Below, in pieces: positions 36,641-50,939 of a DNA stretch of 64,000 nucleotides. This DNA is from Atherix ibis (Eukaryota; Arthropoda; Insecta; Diptera; Athericidae): NCBI GenBank assembly GCA_958298945.1, contig OY282610.1, positions 44,833,667 to 44,897,666 of the forward strand, given 5' to 3'. The translations under genes and the position numbers were made by a program. The notes under the pieces were generated by a model. That model was not told the origin of the DNA. It searched no databases and saw nothing but the letters and a program-made list of their open reading frames with translations. Numbering within the stretch: the stretch's first letter is position 1; every line of letters starts with the position of its first letter.

Positions 36641-39600
36641 TATAATTGATTCTCCTATGTCTTATCAGTTATTAATTATAATCTAATAGGTTAAAAAGAA
36701 AATCCTCTTAAATTTCCCGAGTACCCCAGAACATCCCAGACACATAAATGGTCAATGACCTGTGCTATCGTTAAAGCGGACTACTCCGAACTGGTGGTCA
36801 GGACTAATACTGAAGAAGGCCGAACTGCATGTTTCGACCTCCTCTTGTATTTATATTTATTTTGAGCTTAAGAATCATTTTCATCAAGAATAGAATTTTT
36901 TACTTTTCTTTTGTTTATGGGAAATTTTTAATTGAACAAAATAATTACAATTAAACAAAATACAGAACTATCATCAACAACGAAGAACAAAATTAATTTT
37001 CATACAAAATAGCGAACATATTCAAGGAAATTAATAATACCACAAACGTTATAACCCATGGACAGGTAATTGTTTCTGTATTTTATATGGATTGATTTGT
37101 GTGCATGTACGTATACAGATGATATGGTTAATGGGGGGGGTGGCTGAGGAACATAATAATTGAGTGCATCGTTCGTGCATTGTGCGTCTCTGGTCTGAGA
37201 CTGAATATTCACCTCAGTTGGTGTGCGCGCACTTATATGGGTAGGTCAGAATAATAAATAAAAAGAACACATGGTATAAGATAAAATGAAAAATGTTTTT
37301 CCAAAAATTTCTTAATACAATTACTGTCCCGTCGAAATGACTGCATCTTATCTTCTCCAGGCGAGAATTTTTCAACAGTTTCTTTTATTCTCATACACAA
37401 TATATTTCACTATATGCGTGTACACGGACAAGGGGTTGGTTGAATATAATTCAATAAAAATAATTTTCCCTCCAATACACCTTTGGCCATTCATTTAACG
37501 GCGAATACTATGCTTTCACTATTTGTATAGTTAAATTAAATTTGAACTTAACGGACTGGCGCCATTATTACAACAAAAAAAAAAATCTTCCACAAATCAG
37601 AATAAATTAACAGTAAAAAAAATTTATGCCACGTGTGTAACTGTAGTAAAAAAAAAAAAGGAAGAAAAGCATGATGAGCAATTTTCAAAGATGACAGCAC
37701 CTCTCTCTCTTTTTTCGTCTCGTTCTCCCAAACAACCTTTACACTTTTATAAATTTAATTTATTCTAGATATGAGAATTTCTTTTTTTTTTCTTCTATTG
37801 GTTATGTTCAATTTTAATTCAAATTTAATACTAAAAAGCGTTTGGAATTGCGAACACATTTGAAGCTGGAATTCCATTCATCCATCATATTTCGGCATAA
37901 TGCACATAATCTACTTCCAAGAAGTACTGACAACATCATGATCCGAAAAAGAAAAAAAAACAAACAAACAAACCTCACACACACTCACACACCATTCCTT
38001 TTTCTCTTCCTTCTTTCATTAAAATATTATTGAACGTTTTTTTTTTTGTGAAAGTTTAATTAATTTTTCACTTAACAAAAATTTAATATTTAAAAATCTA
38101 AACCAATCCGAAATATTTTTTTTTATTATTATTCTATTGCCTTATTCTATATACTTGTTATAATTATAATACAATAGTAAAAAAAAAGAAAAAAAGAAAA
38201 GAAAATGAAAAAACTCACTTAACTATATACTACTCCTCTTTTTACTATCTATTATTGCAATTAATAATTAACTAATTAAGCACTAATTTTTAATTATATT
38301 TATAGAAAATAAACAACCACGATTTTTACAAATTCACAATATATTATTGTTCTCTTTTTCTTTTCTTTTTTTTTGCAACATTTGAACATTTGTAATAATT
38401 TGCCTCCACCTCATTGAAGAACCATTATTTTTCGCAAATATAATACAAAACGCAGAGAGAAGCCTGTTATCCGTCCGGCTTGCCCGACACCGAATGGATG
38501 GATACTTTATATCCTGATGGGTTGACTGGATGATGATGGTCTTGTTTTGTTATTTTTTTTTTTTTTTTGAAAAATCGATGCACATCCATTCATATTCATA
38601 ATACATCCATATGCACGAGGCCAATAAACAACCACAAACAAAGTGAAACCTTAAAATTATATATAATAACAAACGTACCCACACACACACACACACACAC
38701 GCACACACACACACACACATACAAACACAAATAAAACACAACTAATATTAACAAATACACTAAAAATAATAATAATAATAATAAGAAAAAAAAATTAGAA
38801 AACTTATTTTTAATAAAATTTCAACAAAACACCATCCTAAAAAACATTATTCAAAAAGAGGGGGTAAAATTTGTAAGCAGGACAGCCAAACCAACCAGCC
38901 AACCAAATTATAATGGCTGCATTCTTTTCTCTCTTTCTTCTATTCTACCAACTTAACCAACAAACTACTCCTATTAACTACCGACTTCTTTCTTACTGCT
39001 AACTCAGCAAGCCAACCACATGAAAACTCAGCGCTTCTCAACCAACCACCACCAACCATACTTTTATTATAATGATAAATATTTTTGTTCGAACCGTTTT
39101 TTCCCCTTTAACCTTAAAAAAATTAAGAAAAAAACAAAAATAAAAAAATAAAACCATCCATATTCTTCTTCAAATATAATTCAAATATATTCGGTCCTAT
39201 CTGTTACAACTTATGGTAGTTAGTGGTCTGTTTTGAAAAAAAGAAATCACATTTTAATCACAGAACATTTTCTGTTCAAAAATATTGTGGAGAAAAGAAA
39301 AAAAACCAAATTATTTGCAAACAAAATTATTATAGTTTATTTTTCAATTTCATTTATTTATTTTTTTATTTTAAAAAAAAAAATTCTTTTTTTTTTTGCC
39401 AGTAGAAATTTATTATAATTAAATGTTGTAGTTTTGAGAAGCACTGGGAAAAAGTTCGTTGTCACAAGGGGGAACAATATCCTCATTTCCTTCGTGCATA
39501 AATTTTTTGGTCGCTTTCAAACACACACACACTTTTGCATCAAATACAATCCATAAGAACATGTGTGTTTGAGTGGGTTATTGTTTAACGTTTTATATGC

Positions 39601-42600
39601 AGGAGAGTTGAGTCTTTCGTCTTTCTCTGTCTAATACTCGATTTATTCATCATACACTGAAACTGGACTGGATCAGAAACGAACGAATACTTTAGGCATA
39701 AGAGAACGTGTGTCTTTCTCTCTCTCTCTCTCTCTCTCTGTTTCTATATTCTTGTGAGAAAGTCTGTTTCTTCTCATTCTAATGAACGAAAGCATGGCTC
39801 AGCTTAGCATCCACACTGAATGCACGAATGCAATATGCATATACCCTCAACCACACCGAGAGAATAATGCAAAATCCTCACTCTTGTCTATATCTCTATC
39901 CTTTTCAAGTGCATATAATTTGTTTGCATATAAAAGGAATAAGAAGAGCTTTATTTTTGTGTGCGTTCCATGGATCGGGAAAAGGCAAATGAAATAGAGA
40001 AGCGTAACAGAGAGAGGGTGATTACGATATTGAGAACATGAAAAAACCTGTCGGGCTAATGTCGAACATAAAACTTCTACTCCCAACAAATGACACATAC
40101 ACAATTAACTTAAACCTCTTGTTACTATGCGCGCACATGCACATGGTGATCAACTTCATTGCCGCAAATTCGAAATCAAAAACAAAAAGAAAATAAAGAA
40201 AAATAATCCAAGTCGATAGACACACACACACACACACAGCCTGCCGGACGAGAGCGTAACCATATATACGCGTATCAGTGTCACCGCCGTACCAATCAGA
40301 GTTCATGCATATTAGCAGTAGCAGCAATACGCATAAACAGTGGAGGCCACAAAAATTTATAATAATATGATGACATATCATATGAATCAGGGAAATTTTT
40401 TTTTGCTCTTTTTATATAAATTTTTTTTTTGGACAAATATAATGAAAATACTATTGGGTATATTCTAGAACAAAAAGAATGAAAATAGAAACTTCAAAGA
40501 TGGAGAAAAAAGAAAAAAAAGCAGCGGTTTTTTTTTTAGAAAAGATAATTAATTTTTCTAACTAAATTGTGATTATTCTCCATTCCATACAAAATAACAA
40601 CTAGGAGAATCAATATGAATGAATGATTGTATATGGTTATGTACATGATATGGCAAAAATTGCACACACGTCCATGCAAATAAATTACACAAATAAGAGA
40701 ATATGTGCGTACACGTGGCCGCCGCCAACAGACACCGTTCGTCGTTCATCAGATTGTCGATTAGTTAGCCATTTAACGAGCGGAAATATGCTTAAAGTCA
40801 GTCTACACAATAATAACGCATTCCTTTCTATATACAAGTACAACGGAATATTTAATCAAATTTCATCGTCTGTCAGTGATAATAAAAGAAATGGCGATCA
40901 GAGATACCAACCAAAAAACAAGGAATTCAGCTGACATACAGTGCAATTTAGTTTGACACCACACCACCTCATGTACACGCTTTAAGAAAATCATCGCATG
41001 CATACACTTACATTTGACAGAATTTGGTTGAATTTTAGAATTTTTCCATGTCTTTTTTTTCTCTGTTAATTTTATTTTGTCGAGGTCACGACGTTTCTAT
41101 GAAATTTTTACTATGCAATTGCATACGGATCTGACTGTCGTCTACCTTCGATGATGTGACGTACGAGTTCTCTCATCTGTTCTCATTTTGTTTATTATTT
41201 TCTTGTCCAAAGGCGAGACGACAACTATTTCTGGGCGACATCCATAAACACACACACCCAAATAGCCATGAGCAAGTTCGCCCCTTAAAAATTCTCTTTT
41301 GCAAAAAATTATATTCATAACTTGTTCGATGATTTTTCGAATTGCCAATCTAAATACACGTGTAAATGTTCAGTTAGAAAATGGCCATATTAGAGAGTCG
41401 TTAAAAAAGTCTTCGCAAAAACAATTCCATATTGACTCGTCAACATAATGTTTTGACTATAATAAAGGCTTATATTTTTACTACCTTTTCTTAGCTCGGT
41501 TATTTATTGTTATTAACAAATTTTCCGAGAATTTTACCAAGGAAACAGAAACGATTTTTGAAATTCTCGTCCGGAGACATAACAACAATATCCACACAAT
41601 CCGCGCACACAGGCCTTGGAGTCAATTTCAACGTTCAATGACTGGACTTTGTTATAATATAAATAAGCTTAGTAAAGATTTGAAGGCATACATTTTTAAT
41701 TTATTTTGTTTTGTCTCAAATAAGTTAATTGCTAAAATAAAACGCATTTCGAAAATTTCAACGAACAAAAAACAAAACAATTTACTTGCCGAACAAAAAC
41801 AAAAAATTCTTATTTTTAGCTGATAAAAGAGAATGACGCATGGTAAGTAATATGACGACGGGTTAGGTTAATTTTATTTGCATTGGTTTTTATTTGGTTT
41901 ATAAAACCAGGTGGATATGCATATTTGTAGGGAGAATTATTTTTATGGTACAACAGAATACGATCGATGTTGCTTGCGGAGGAGACCATTGCGAACGATA
42001 TTCGATTTACAGTCAGGGGGGAATCCCAGGTTTGGTGCGCTCGTAAAGTCTACAAAATTCCGATTGGCTGGAATTATTTTTCCTGTCGCCGTAAATATAT
42101 TTCTTATTATTTTTCCAATTTATAATTGTTTTTATCTTTTTCTCTTTCAAAATGATTAATGGTTTTTCTAATTATTATTTATTAATTAATTTTTTGTTTT
42201 CTTATTTGACAAATGCCAATTTCCATAAAGAATATACGAGTATGAAAATTTGGTTTGATAGAAAAATTTCTATCAAAATACTACGCAATAATTAATTAAA
42301 GCAAATTAATTTTTTTTATCAAATGCAATTTTTTACAAACAAAAAAAAAATTCTATAGACGCAAAAAATCGTTTTTTTTTCTTATTTAAATTATTATAAA
42401 GGGAAAAAACTAATTCTATTAAATATATAGTGCGAAAAAAACACGCTCAAAAATAAATTTCTTGCTATAGAGGCGGCTTCTTCTAAAAAAAAACCATTTT
42501 GGAAGAGCTATAAAAAATGTCGGACTAAGAAGCATTGACATGTGGCATATATATGTTATACGCCCAAAAAGGTATGGGCACCACCGCCACCACGTGGCAA

Positions 42601-43990
42601 AAATTTTTAGTTTCTTCTTTCTTCATTCTAATTCGGCTGCACACACAAAAAAAAAACAACAGCAAACAAACGACCTCCTCTTAAACACAATCGCGTAAGA
42701 AATTATTAAAACTCATAAGAAAAATAATTTTTTTTAATTGAAAATCGCTAAAAACAAAAACTTTTACAAAAAGAAAAACCAAAAGCCACTAAATTAAATT
42801 ATGACAATTCCACTTTCCGTACATAAAAGACAATTTATCAGGTTATGAGTGAAAAATTTGTATAAAAAAAAAACGATAAAATTTTTTTTTAAAAATCTAC
42901 GAACGGGAAAAAAATTAATTTTGATCATTTTCTTGTTGTTGCATATCTACAAAAAAAAAAGTAAAAATAAACAAGCATACCGTTCGCATTTATAAAATGG
43001 CAATTGCCACACACTGTCACCAACCTGACGAGTTCCCTTCACTGAAATCGCTTTAAATACGGCAGCGCTGTTGCGGTGAACTACAATACTTACTATTCGA
43101 GAAAATCTTGTCAATCGACTTTCGATTTTAAACGCAATTTTTCTTATCGTTAATTTATATAATTTTTGCAATTTTTTTTTATCATTTCACATATTTTTGA
43201 ATGGTGTATTTAAGACAACGAGAAAAATTTGAATGTGAATTTAAAGCGGCACAAATCAAATTATTAAAGGTGCTTTTCAATTTGATTGGATGGTGGTTTT
43301 GAACTATTTTGGATTATAAAAATCATACACAGTTAAGGAAGCTTATAGTAGTCACTTTTTTTTATGGGCATCGGGGAAGGGGTGTTGGGGTTGGTTGTGG
43401 GTGTTGTAATATCTTTTTTTTTTTTAATTTATGGTAATGATAACGATTGGAAATTGTTTTATGTATTATTGGTTATTGCACAAATTATATTTGAGTATGC
43501 ATTTAAACAAAAACACATTTGGGCAGCAGTAGTAAAAGAACTGAGATTTTTGATAGCCTTTTTTTTTGGTCTGTTAGCAATTATTCTACCATAATATCAG
43601 AATGGAGTAGAAATAATATGAAAAATATTGTAAATAAATCAATAAATAAACAAACAAACAAACAAACTAACAACAAACTTACTATAAACTAACTGAGAAA
43701 ATTATTTGAAAGAAAAAAAAATGAAATTTAATAATTAACATGAAATGAATATTATATATTTAATAATTTATAATTAATTTGAATTTAAAATCAAATAAAT
43801 ATATACCATAAATAAAATTTTAAGAATTTGATTAAAAATTAAATAAATATATAGATTTTTCTGCATGTATGCACATACCCTCCTCCTTTCTCCCTAACTA
43901 CCTTCTCCTCATCAACATTAACAAATTATGTAAAAATGACTAACATTTAAAAGTATCAATTCAAAAATATTAAGTTGAATTAAGACTCAC
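36641..43990. other. Long intron-like region with microsatellites
   Basis: No gene supported. Contains a (CA)n tract at 38679-38720, (AAT)n at about 38768, (TC)n near 39716-39739 and (CA)n near 40220-40238. A G run lies at 37130 and there are many A/T runs. If the 43991 exon joins the exon at 24202, this is intron sequence. Small hydrophobic ORFs such as 43364-43594 look accidental. Confidence 0.5.
38679..38720. repeat. (CA)n microsatellite
   Basis: About twenty CA units with one GC interruption. Confidence 0.97.
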
Positions 43991-44159
43991 CCACGATTGG
44001 AAATACCGTTCGTACAAAAACTGCGGGCGGTTGTTGACCAACTTGTTGCTGTTGTTGTGTCGACCCTGGATTTAGACGTTGATTATAATGATGATACTGA
44101 TCCGGGGGTGAATTCGACGGTACATATGCTTGGGGCGAAGGAGCTTGCCGTGTTGATTG
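43991..44159 (-). CDS. eIF4G-like gene, upstream exon of a longer isoform
   Basis: A 169-bp exon with a good acceptor (TATTTTTCTAG ahead of 44159) and consensus donor GTGAGT left of 43991. It is open in phase 0: QSTRQAPSPQAYVPSNSPPD, then QYHHYNQRLNPGSTQQQQQV and GQQPPAVFVRTVFPIV, ending with one base (G). Gln/Pro-rich like the other exons, and its end phase fits 24048-24202. The exon carrying its start codon was not found and should lie further right, possibly beyond 64000. It shares the strand, composition and phase of the gene, but membership is inferred across about 20 kb. Confidence 0.7.
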
Positions 44160-44639
44160 CTAGAAAAATACATATCAAAACATACAAAATTTATAATAAA
44201 TTCGGGAAAGAATAAAATAAAATAATTATTCAAAATTTATTTCATACATCAAATTTTATAAAATGACAGGCAATTATCAATCAATTTTTAAACCCATCAA
44301 TTTTTAAACCCTCCCTCCTAAATAAAAAAAAAACCACAACAAAAAACAAATATTTTTAATTCATCGAAATTTATTGTTGAAAAAAAATTATAGTATTTCT
44401 TATTTTTTTTAATTTTTTTTTTGTTGGTTTAATTTTAAATAAAAATTTACAGATTGATTTCTAAGAAGAAAAACCGACTTTTTCAACGTTATTTAAATGC
44501 TCAATAGATGGCAACGAAATCGCTTGGGTTATGTAGTGAATCCGATGGTTACAGTTAGTATATACACTGTGGGGAATCGATACACTGCACTCAATAATCA
44601 TCATCGGTTAGTTTCTAGAAATTTAAAAAAAAAATGGAA

Positions 44640-45900
44640 AAAAATATACTCAAGGGAGAAAGTGGAGAATATCGCATCATGTGGGATGTGTTGTTTAAAA
44701 AAACAGATTTTGTGTAGAAGGGATTTTTTTTCGAAAATGTTTATTATTTCCAAGAGAAGATATTTTTTTTAAAATTCTTCTTTTGAGCAAGTTTTTTTAA
44801 GCGCGGCGGGAGAAGTAAGGGTGTTTGTTTATTTAAGTAAGAGATTTTTTTAGAATGAATTTAGTTCGAAAAAGGATTTTTTTTCGGAGACTTTTTTTCA
44901 AATTTTTTTCAAGTTGCTTTTTTAGGGAAATATTTTTTAAGGATGGGGGGAACTGTTGTTTAAAATAAAACAGATTTTGTTTGTATAGAAGAGATTTTTT
45001 TCAATTCGGGATTTTTTTTCGAAAATGTTTATTATTTCCAAGAGGATATATTTTTAAAAATTCCTCTTTTAGGGGAATTTTTGTCAAGCGTGGCGGGGGG
45101 AGTTAGAGTGTTTGTTGGTTTGAGAAAAAGATTTTTTTTGGGAAAAAGACTTCAAAAATTATTTTTTTTTCAATTTTTTTTAAGTTCTTTTTTTTATGGA
45201 AATATTTTTTAAGAATGGCGGGGAAAGGTGAGGGGAACTGTTGTTTAAAAAAACAGATTTTGTATAAAAGAGATTTTTTTCAATTCGGGTTTTTTTTCGA
45301 AAATGTTTATTATTTCCAAGAGGAGATATTTTTTAAAATTCCTCTTTTAGGGAAATTTTTTCAAGCGTGGCGAGGGGAGTAAGGGTGTTTGTTAATTTAA
45401 GTAAGAGATTTTTTTGGAAAGAATTTCGTTCAAATAAGGCTTTTTTTCGGAAAGACTTCAAAAATTATTTTTTTTCAAATTTTTGTCAAGTTCCTCTTTT
45501 AGGGAAATATTTTTTAAGTATGGCGGGGAAAGGTGAGGCGAACTGTTGTTTAAAAAAACAGATTTTGTTTAGATGAGATTTTTTTCAATTCGGGATTTTT
45601 TTCGAAAATGTTTATTATTTCCAAGAGAAGATATTTTTTTAAAAATCCTCTTTTAGGGAAATTTTTTCAACCGCGGCGAGGGGAGTTAGAGTGTTTGTTG
45701 GTTTAAGTAAAAGATTTTTTTTAAATGAATTTGGTTCAATAAAGGATTTTTTTTTCGAAAAAGACTTCAAAAATGATTTTTTTTCAATTTTTTAAGTTCT
45801 TTTTTTAGGGAAATATTTTTAAGGATGGCGGGGAAAGGTGAGAGGGAAGTATTTTTTAAAATACAAATTTTGTCTTGATTTTTTTTAAAGAAACGATTTT
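44640..45900. repeat. Tandem array of T/G-rich units, period about 265-305 bp
   Basis: The anchor TTGTTTAAAA recurs near 44691, 44956, 45241 and 45546, with a degenerate fifth near 45850. Each unit also carries CGAAAATGTTTATTATTTCC, a GGCGGGG tract and AGGGTGTTTGTT. Purines A/G and T dominate the plus strand and C is rare, so the array has strong strand asymmetry. Unit length varies because of T-run and insert differences. Confidence 0.9.
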
Positions 45901-47497
45901 TTAGAAAATAATGTTTTAAAGATCGTTCAGTTTTTTTTCAGGTATTTTTTTAATGGACATTTTTTGACTTTAAATAATTCTATTTGTTGGCGACTTCTTT
46001 GAATGAGTTTTTCTTTAAAAAAAAAATATTAAAAATTTTTTTTAAAGGGATTTTTTTTAAAAACGGAAATTTTTCTCAATGACAAGTGGTTTTTTTTTTT
46101 AAAGGATTTACTTTCAAGAGAAATTTTCTTTTAAGGTTCAATTTGAGTTTTTTTTTGCAAGAAGGGATAGCAGGGAGTGTTAAAAGTAGGATTGTTTTTA
46201 AAGAAGTGTTCAAAAAGTTGGTTTTTTTTAAGAATGCGTTTTTATTGTGAAGATATTTTTTTTTGTAGAGAAACTTTTAGCGGAATATTATTTATTGTTG
46301 CGTCAAATTTTTTCTCTCTTATAATTTACATACAACAAATCAATTTTTTTCATCATCACAAATCTTATTTAGACGAAATTAAATCGATAAATTATAATCA
46401 AAATATTATATTAAAAAATATTGGTAAATTTTTGATGTTCAATCAATAAAAAAAAAGAAAGGCAGATGCCATGTAAATTAATTAAATGGAATTATTTAAA
46501 AGTGTCATATTTGCTGTTGTGGCAGCACTCGTTATTTATTGGCTGGTATCGTGTCAATTCAATTAGTTAACCATGCTGTGTTATCATCGTACTAATTTCA
46601 TATCAGCCACAAACGTAGGCACACAGCCGCACGAAACACACTATTCCAGCTTGTTCGGATACAAAAAAATCTTCTCTTCTTGCATAATCGCACAACCGCA
46701 CACATACTGTCGACCTTTTCTATCGCATGCGCACAGTTCTCTTCCGCTTTTCAGTTGAAATCATTTTTCCCAACACCACCAAAGTCAACAGAGAGTTTCT
46801 GCTCTCGCATTTTCCCTCTCATCAAACACAATCAAAAGCCTACGAAAACTGAATTCACATCAGCGGCGGCGCACAGGCGCACATGGGAGAATTGTCATAA
46901 ATCCGAGCGAGATAGAGAATCAGGACACAAAACAGAAAATATTTTCTGGTACTTTTTACAAGTAAACCGAATATAATAATTACTACTACTGCCACCATCA
47001 TCCCCCCCGTCAAAGAGGAAGACTGTCAAAGCACATTTTCACTGAGCAACAAATCACGTGTTCATACGGCCAAATTCTATCCAATTCGATTGTGTTCTTC
47101 CGAACAAATTGAAAGTTTGAGGTTAGATCAGAATTATGCCGAATCAATCGTTTTCTAAACAATAACGTTTCGGCCGTTTTATTGTTCTTTTTCATTTTTC
47201 TTTTTAAATAATTTTATGCAAAAATAATAAGTGAAAAAGAAAAAAATTAATAAAAAGAAAAAATTAAAAAAAAACAGATTTTTTTCCCCAACTGTAATAG
47301 AAATGAATTAGTTTTAAAGTGGCTACACACAAATGACGATACGTCCGTTGTCCCCTCCTTCTACATTAATGGGGGGCGCATTATTTTCCTAGTGGAAATA
47401 AGAACATTTAAAAGCTTAAATTTAACAAAAAGGCTACACTTTTTTTTTAACCAATCAATCTCAGCCACCGTCATTGAAATAAAAAAAAAATTTTAAA
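45901..47497. other. Non-coding, T-rich then mixed
   Basis: T-rich to about 46.5 kb (fading remains of the adjacent array), then more even composition from 46.55 to 47.1 kb, which could be a promoter or an unrecognised exon. No gene could be established. Confidence 0.4.
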
Positions 47498-47705
47498 TTT
47501 AAAAAATGGCGTCCAAAGAAGAGTTTTTGCTTACACGTTCTTTATGAATTTTCTTTAATTTCTATAATTCATTATTTTTGCTTACACGTTTTTTATGAAT
47601 TTTCTTTAATTTGTAAATTGAAAATATTTTTTTTTTTAAATTTAAAAAATGGCGTCCAAAAAAGAGTTTTTGCTTAAACGTTTTTTATGAATTTTCTTTA
47701 CTTTC
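47498..47705. repeat. Local repeat with three copies of a TTTTTGCTTACACGTTTTTT-type word
   Basis: AATTTAAAAAATGGCGTCCAAA occurs at about 47498 and 47640. GCTTACACGTT followed by TTTATGAATTTTCTTTAA occurs three times (about 47528, 47579 and 47669). Confidence 0.85.
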
Positions 47706-48040
47706 TCTAATCAATGTAAGGGCACAAATAATCGATATCACTACTTTCCCAATTCTAAATACATTCTTGTGCCAAATTGTCTTATAAAAATTACCATCAA
47801 CCAAAATAATATTTACAAAAAACCATTTAGAAATGACCAAAAATAAAAAAAGAAAATCCAAATAAAAATATTGCACATCATTTGAAAATATTGCATTAAA
47901 GCAAACAAACACACACACACGCGTACGAGAGCATAAGTCGATTGGGAATTTGTGTCGTCTAGCTATGAGCTATGAGGTTGTTAAACGAAAAATAAACGAA
48001 CTAAAAATAAAACCGAAACGAAATTATTTCGAGTGAAAAT

Positions 48041-48190
48041 ATGATGCGCCAGCCACATCAAAAAAATCCCCACAATTTTGATGGAATTTCAATGGGTGAC
48101 AATATACGCTCGGCTAATACGTCTGTTTTTATGGATTTTGCTCCATCAACTTCATTTTCCCCAAATAAATACATTATAAAAAAATTCTGA
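48041..48190 (+). CDS. Candidate 49-aa ORF, unidentified
   Basis: ATG ATG at 48041 opens 49 codons ending TGA at 48188-48190. The product reads MMRQPHQKNPHNFDGISMGD, then NIRSANTSVFMDFAPSTSFS and a basic end. Its composition is protein-like, unlike the Lys/Asn/Phe-rich chance ORFs nearby, and the leader is A-rich. No splice donor fits well. It could be a small peptide, an exon of an unseen plus-strand gene, or chance. Confidence 0.2.
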   Translation: MMRQPHQKNPHNFDGISMGDNIRSANTSVFMDFAPSTSFSPNKYIIKKF

Positions 48191-50845
48191 TTAGATAACT
48201 CCCCTCCCCTCCCCTCCCATTCCAACCATAATAATAATTATTCCTTTTAAAAAACCTATTTAAATGATCCTGTATTGTTCTGGACGGCAAATCAAAGTCT
48301 TGAATTGATTTGTGCGGATCGGATTTCGCCGCCAAATTTTCAACTTTTAAATAAATGTTGTAAAAAAAAAAATCCTTCTTTTGACTTTAATCCTTTGTCA
48401 AATTAAATGGCAAATATGCCATTCCAAAATCTGAGGCTTTTTACATTTTTCTACTATGGTTAAAAAAAATACGATTCCAATCAAAACATTTTTAAAGTTA
48501 ATAAATTTTTCCACTATGGCCGATTGCAAAAGGGCAAAATAAAATTAAAAAAAAAACCATTAAATTCTTGTCAAAACAACATAGAATTGATTTTTATAAA
48601 AAATCAAAAACGGTAATAAACAACCGCACATCACACCACCGACACTAACGCCATCTATGTACAACAGATTGCTTCTATCATACAGTCAGTAGCTAAACGA
48701 TGATCGATCACTTTCGATTTTAGAACAGATCCTATTTGCGTTTCCTACTTCTGCCACCACCCCAAAAGTATTACAATAAGTGTTTTTCTTTTTTAAATTT
48801 CTTTAAATTTAATAAAATCAGCACAAAAACAACGACACAAAAATGAACTATTGTCAACTAATCGGCTTACCAAATTATTCCACCAAACAACAAACCGGGA
48901 CTGACTGACTCTCTATCAAGGGGGCTATACATGCAACGTCGTGATACCGGAAACAGATGATAATCTTTCACTTTGGTCTGATAATGAGTTAAGAGAATGT
49001 GTTAATTCGGAAATGTGAATATTTAATTCCAAATATGACCTCACCACTCACTCTTTATCATTGGAGAAGAGAGAAAAATACCAATTTTTTCAGTTCTGAT
49101 CAATAAATTTGAAATTTCATTTTTTTCCACAACCTTTTATTTCGATTTTTCTTATTCATAAAATTGGTTTACGTCTTCCGCAGTGACGTCTAAGAGAGCC
49201 GTTAAATTATCTTTTCTATTTAATTAAAGAACGGGCAGATTTCTGATCACAAAAAAAACAACTGATTTTTCCATACCATTTGGAATGATTGTTATAAAAT
49301 GGAGAAGGAGAAAAGGAGCCCTAAAAATGCTACAATAAATTAAACACCAGTAAAACAAACAGTCTATTACAAATATTTTACAGTTGGCAATACGAAATAA
49401 GCATTACCAACTGTACAATTTGCATAAAAATGAGAAGAAAAAAAAAATAACCAAATTCTGACCATATATAATATGTACAATCTGAAAGCAAACATAACCG
49501 CAATTTTTACTGTTACTTCAAGTATATTGCAGACGTGACCCCATCTATCGCCATAACTGCCCCCCTCTCCCCCACCCTTTAAAATCAAACCAATCAAAAA
49601 CCAAATCCATTCATACATCAAGTGAACGACTGAGTACTTTTTCTTCCGTAAACGTACATGCCACCAATCCAATTCATTTCTTTTCTTTCATTCCTCTTTT
49701 AAGGCTTTTCGCTTTTCTTTTGAAGAAATCTGGGAAGGAGGGGAGGGGATTCACACCAAAAAAAAAGAAGAAAAAAAAGAGTCGTGAAAGTGAAAAATTG
49801 CTGGCTGCAGTGAGAAAAAAAGAAGAAAACATTTTTCAAAAATTTCCTATTACACAAGACCGTATGAGGAAATTTATAATGACTGTGCCGCTTATCTTAT
49901 CCATTCACAATCACCAAGTCTAGGCCGAAGCAAGTGTACACTTTTGGAGAAGGGGAGGTCGTTCGTGGTGGTTGCAAGTCCAATAATTGCTATTTGATGG
50001 AAATTCCAATTTTGACATTACTGAAGAAGACGTTCCTGAAGAAGAGTGGAATTAGTTATTATGCAAAGATGTTGTCTTGCAGACGATCTTAAAAAAGATG
50101 AGTAACAACCTTGAAGGGGCCTAGCTAGATTATACGGGACTTATGTGTGTGGGGAAATGGTGAAGGGGCCTAGGGTGGCGAAGAGAGCCAACAAAAAAAA
50201 ACGGTTGCAATAGAAGAAAAAAAAACGTGAAAAAAGAAATCTCATTTCGAAAATATTTCTGCTCGATAAGTACACTGGTGGTGAAGTGATTGGCATTTAC
50301 TTACTGTACGTGCATTCATATCTCGCCCTACTAAACTATTTTCTTGTTATTTATTTTTTCTTCTTCGTTCAGTTGCTTTTCTTTTTCTTTTCAAGTTTTA
50401 TGTGGAAAAAATCTAACGTTATTCACTATTTGGCACACTATTTACCGAACAGCCAATAACATACCTAACGAATCAAATAAGCAAGAATGTACCGTGGCAC
50501 ATATAATCGCTTAAAACATCGCAACATCACATCGAATTGCATCGTTTCTGAATTGCCAACAAATCATTCAGCCTCGCTTTTTGACGACTAAATCAGTTAG
50601 CATCTATTGAGAAGAACAGCAACAATAAAAATCAATGCACTGATCTGGTAATGCCATCTATTGCGATTTTGGTTAAGTAAATAAAATCGATTTTTTAAAT
50701 TGATTCATTTTTAATTTTTTGTTGTTGCAATAATAATAATATTTTTTAAACATTTTTTTTGGAGGTGGGTTACTCCCACTATTCATCCAATTTGTAATTT
50801 GGCGAGTGAAATTTCGATTTCGATCAATTTTTTTACTTCGTTTTA
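48191..50845. other. Non-coding region with G4-like tracts
   Basis: C-rich tracts CCCCTCCCCTCCCCTCCC at about 48201-48218 and CCCCCCTCTCCCCCACCC near 49560 would be G-rich on the minus strand. GCCATCTAT words occur at 48650, 49541 and 50653. No gene recognised. Confidence 0.4.
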
Positions 50846-50930
50846 CGGGTGGATTTTGTTTGGCCGCCATTTTGGTTTGGATGATATTTGTCTGCTGGCA
50901 TTTATTTGACAGTCGTAGAGAATGGTCGAT
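50846..50930 (+). mobile_element. Fragment of the DD41D left end
   Basis: About 85 bp starting GGATTTTGTTTGGCCGCCAT matches the left end of copy C (51573 on) and copy A. It stops where an inverted mariner fragment begins. Confidence 0.8.
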
Positions 50931-50939
50931 AACAATTGT

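Noticed and set aside
42930..42945. ATG followed by three CAA codons on the minus strand, as a possible start of the longer isoform
   Set aside because: It lies downstream of the 43991-44159 exon in gene sense, meets a stop after a few codons and has no donor.
43364..43594. 76-codon hydrophobic ORF that could be a small membrane protein
   Set aside because: T-rich background readily gives Phe/Leu/Ile/Val frames; no splice or polyadenylation context singled it out.
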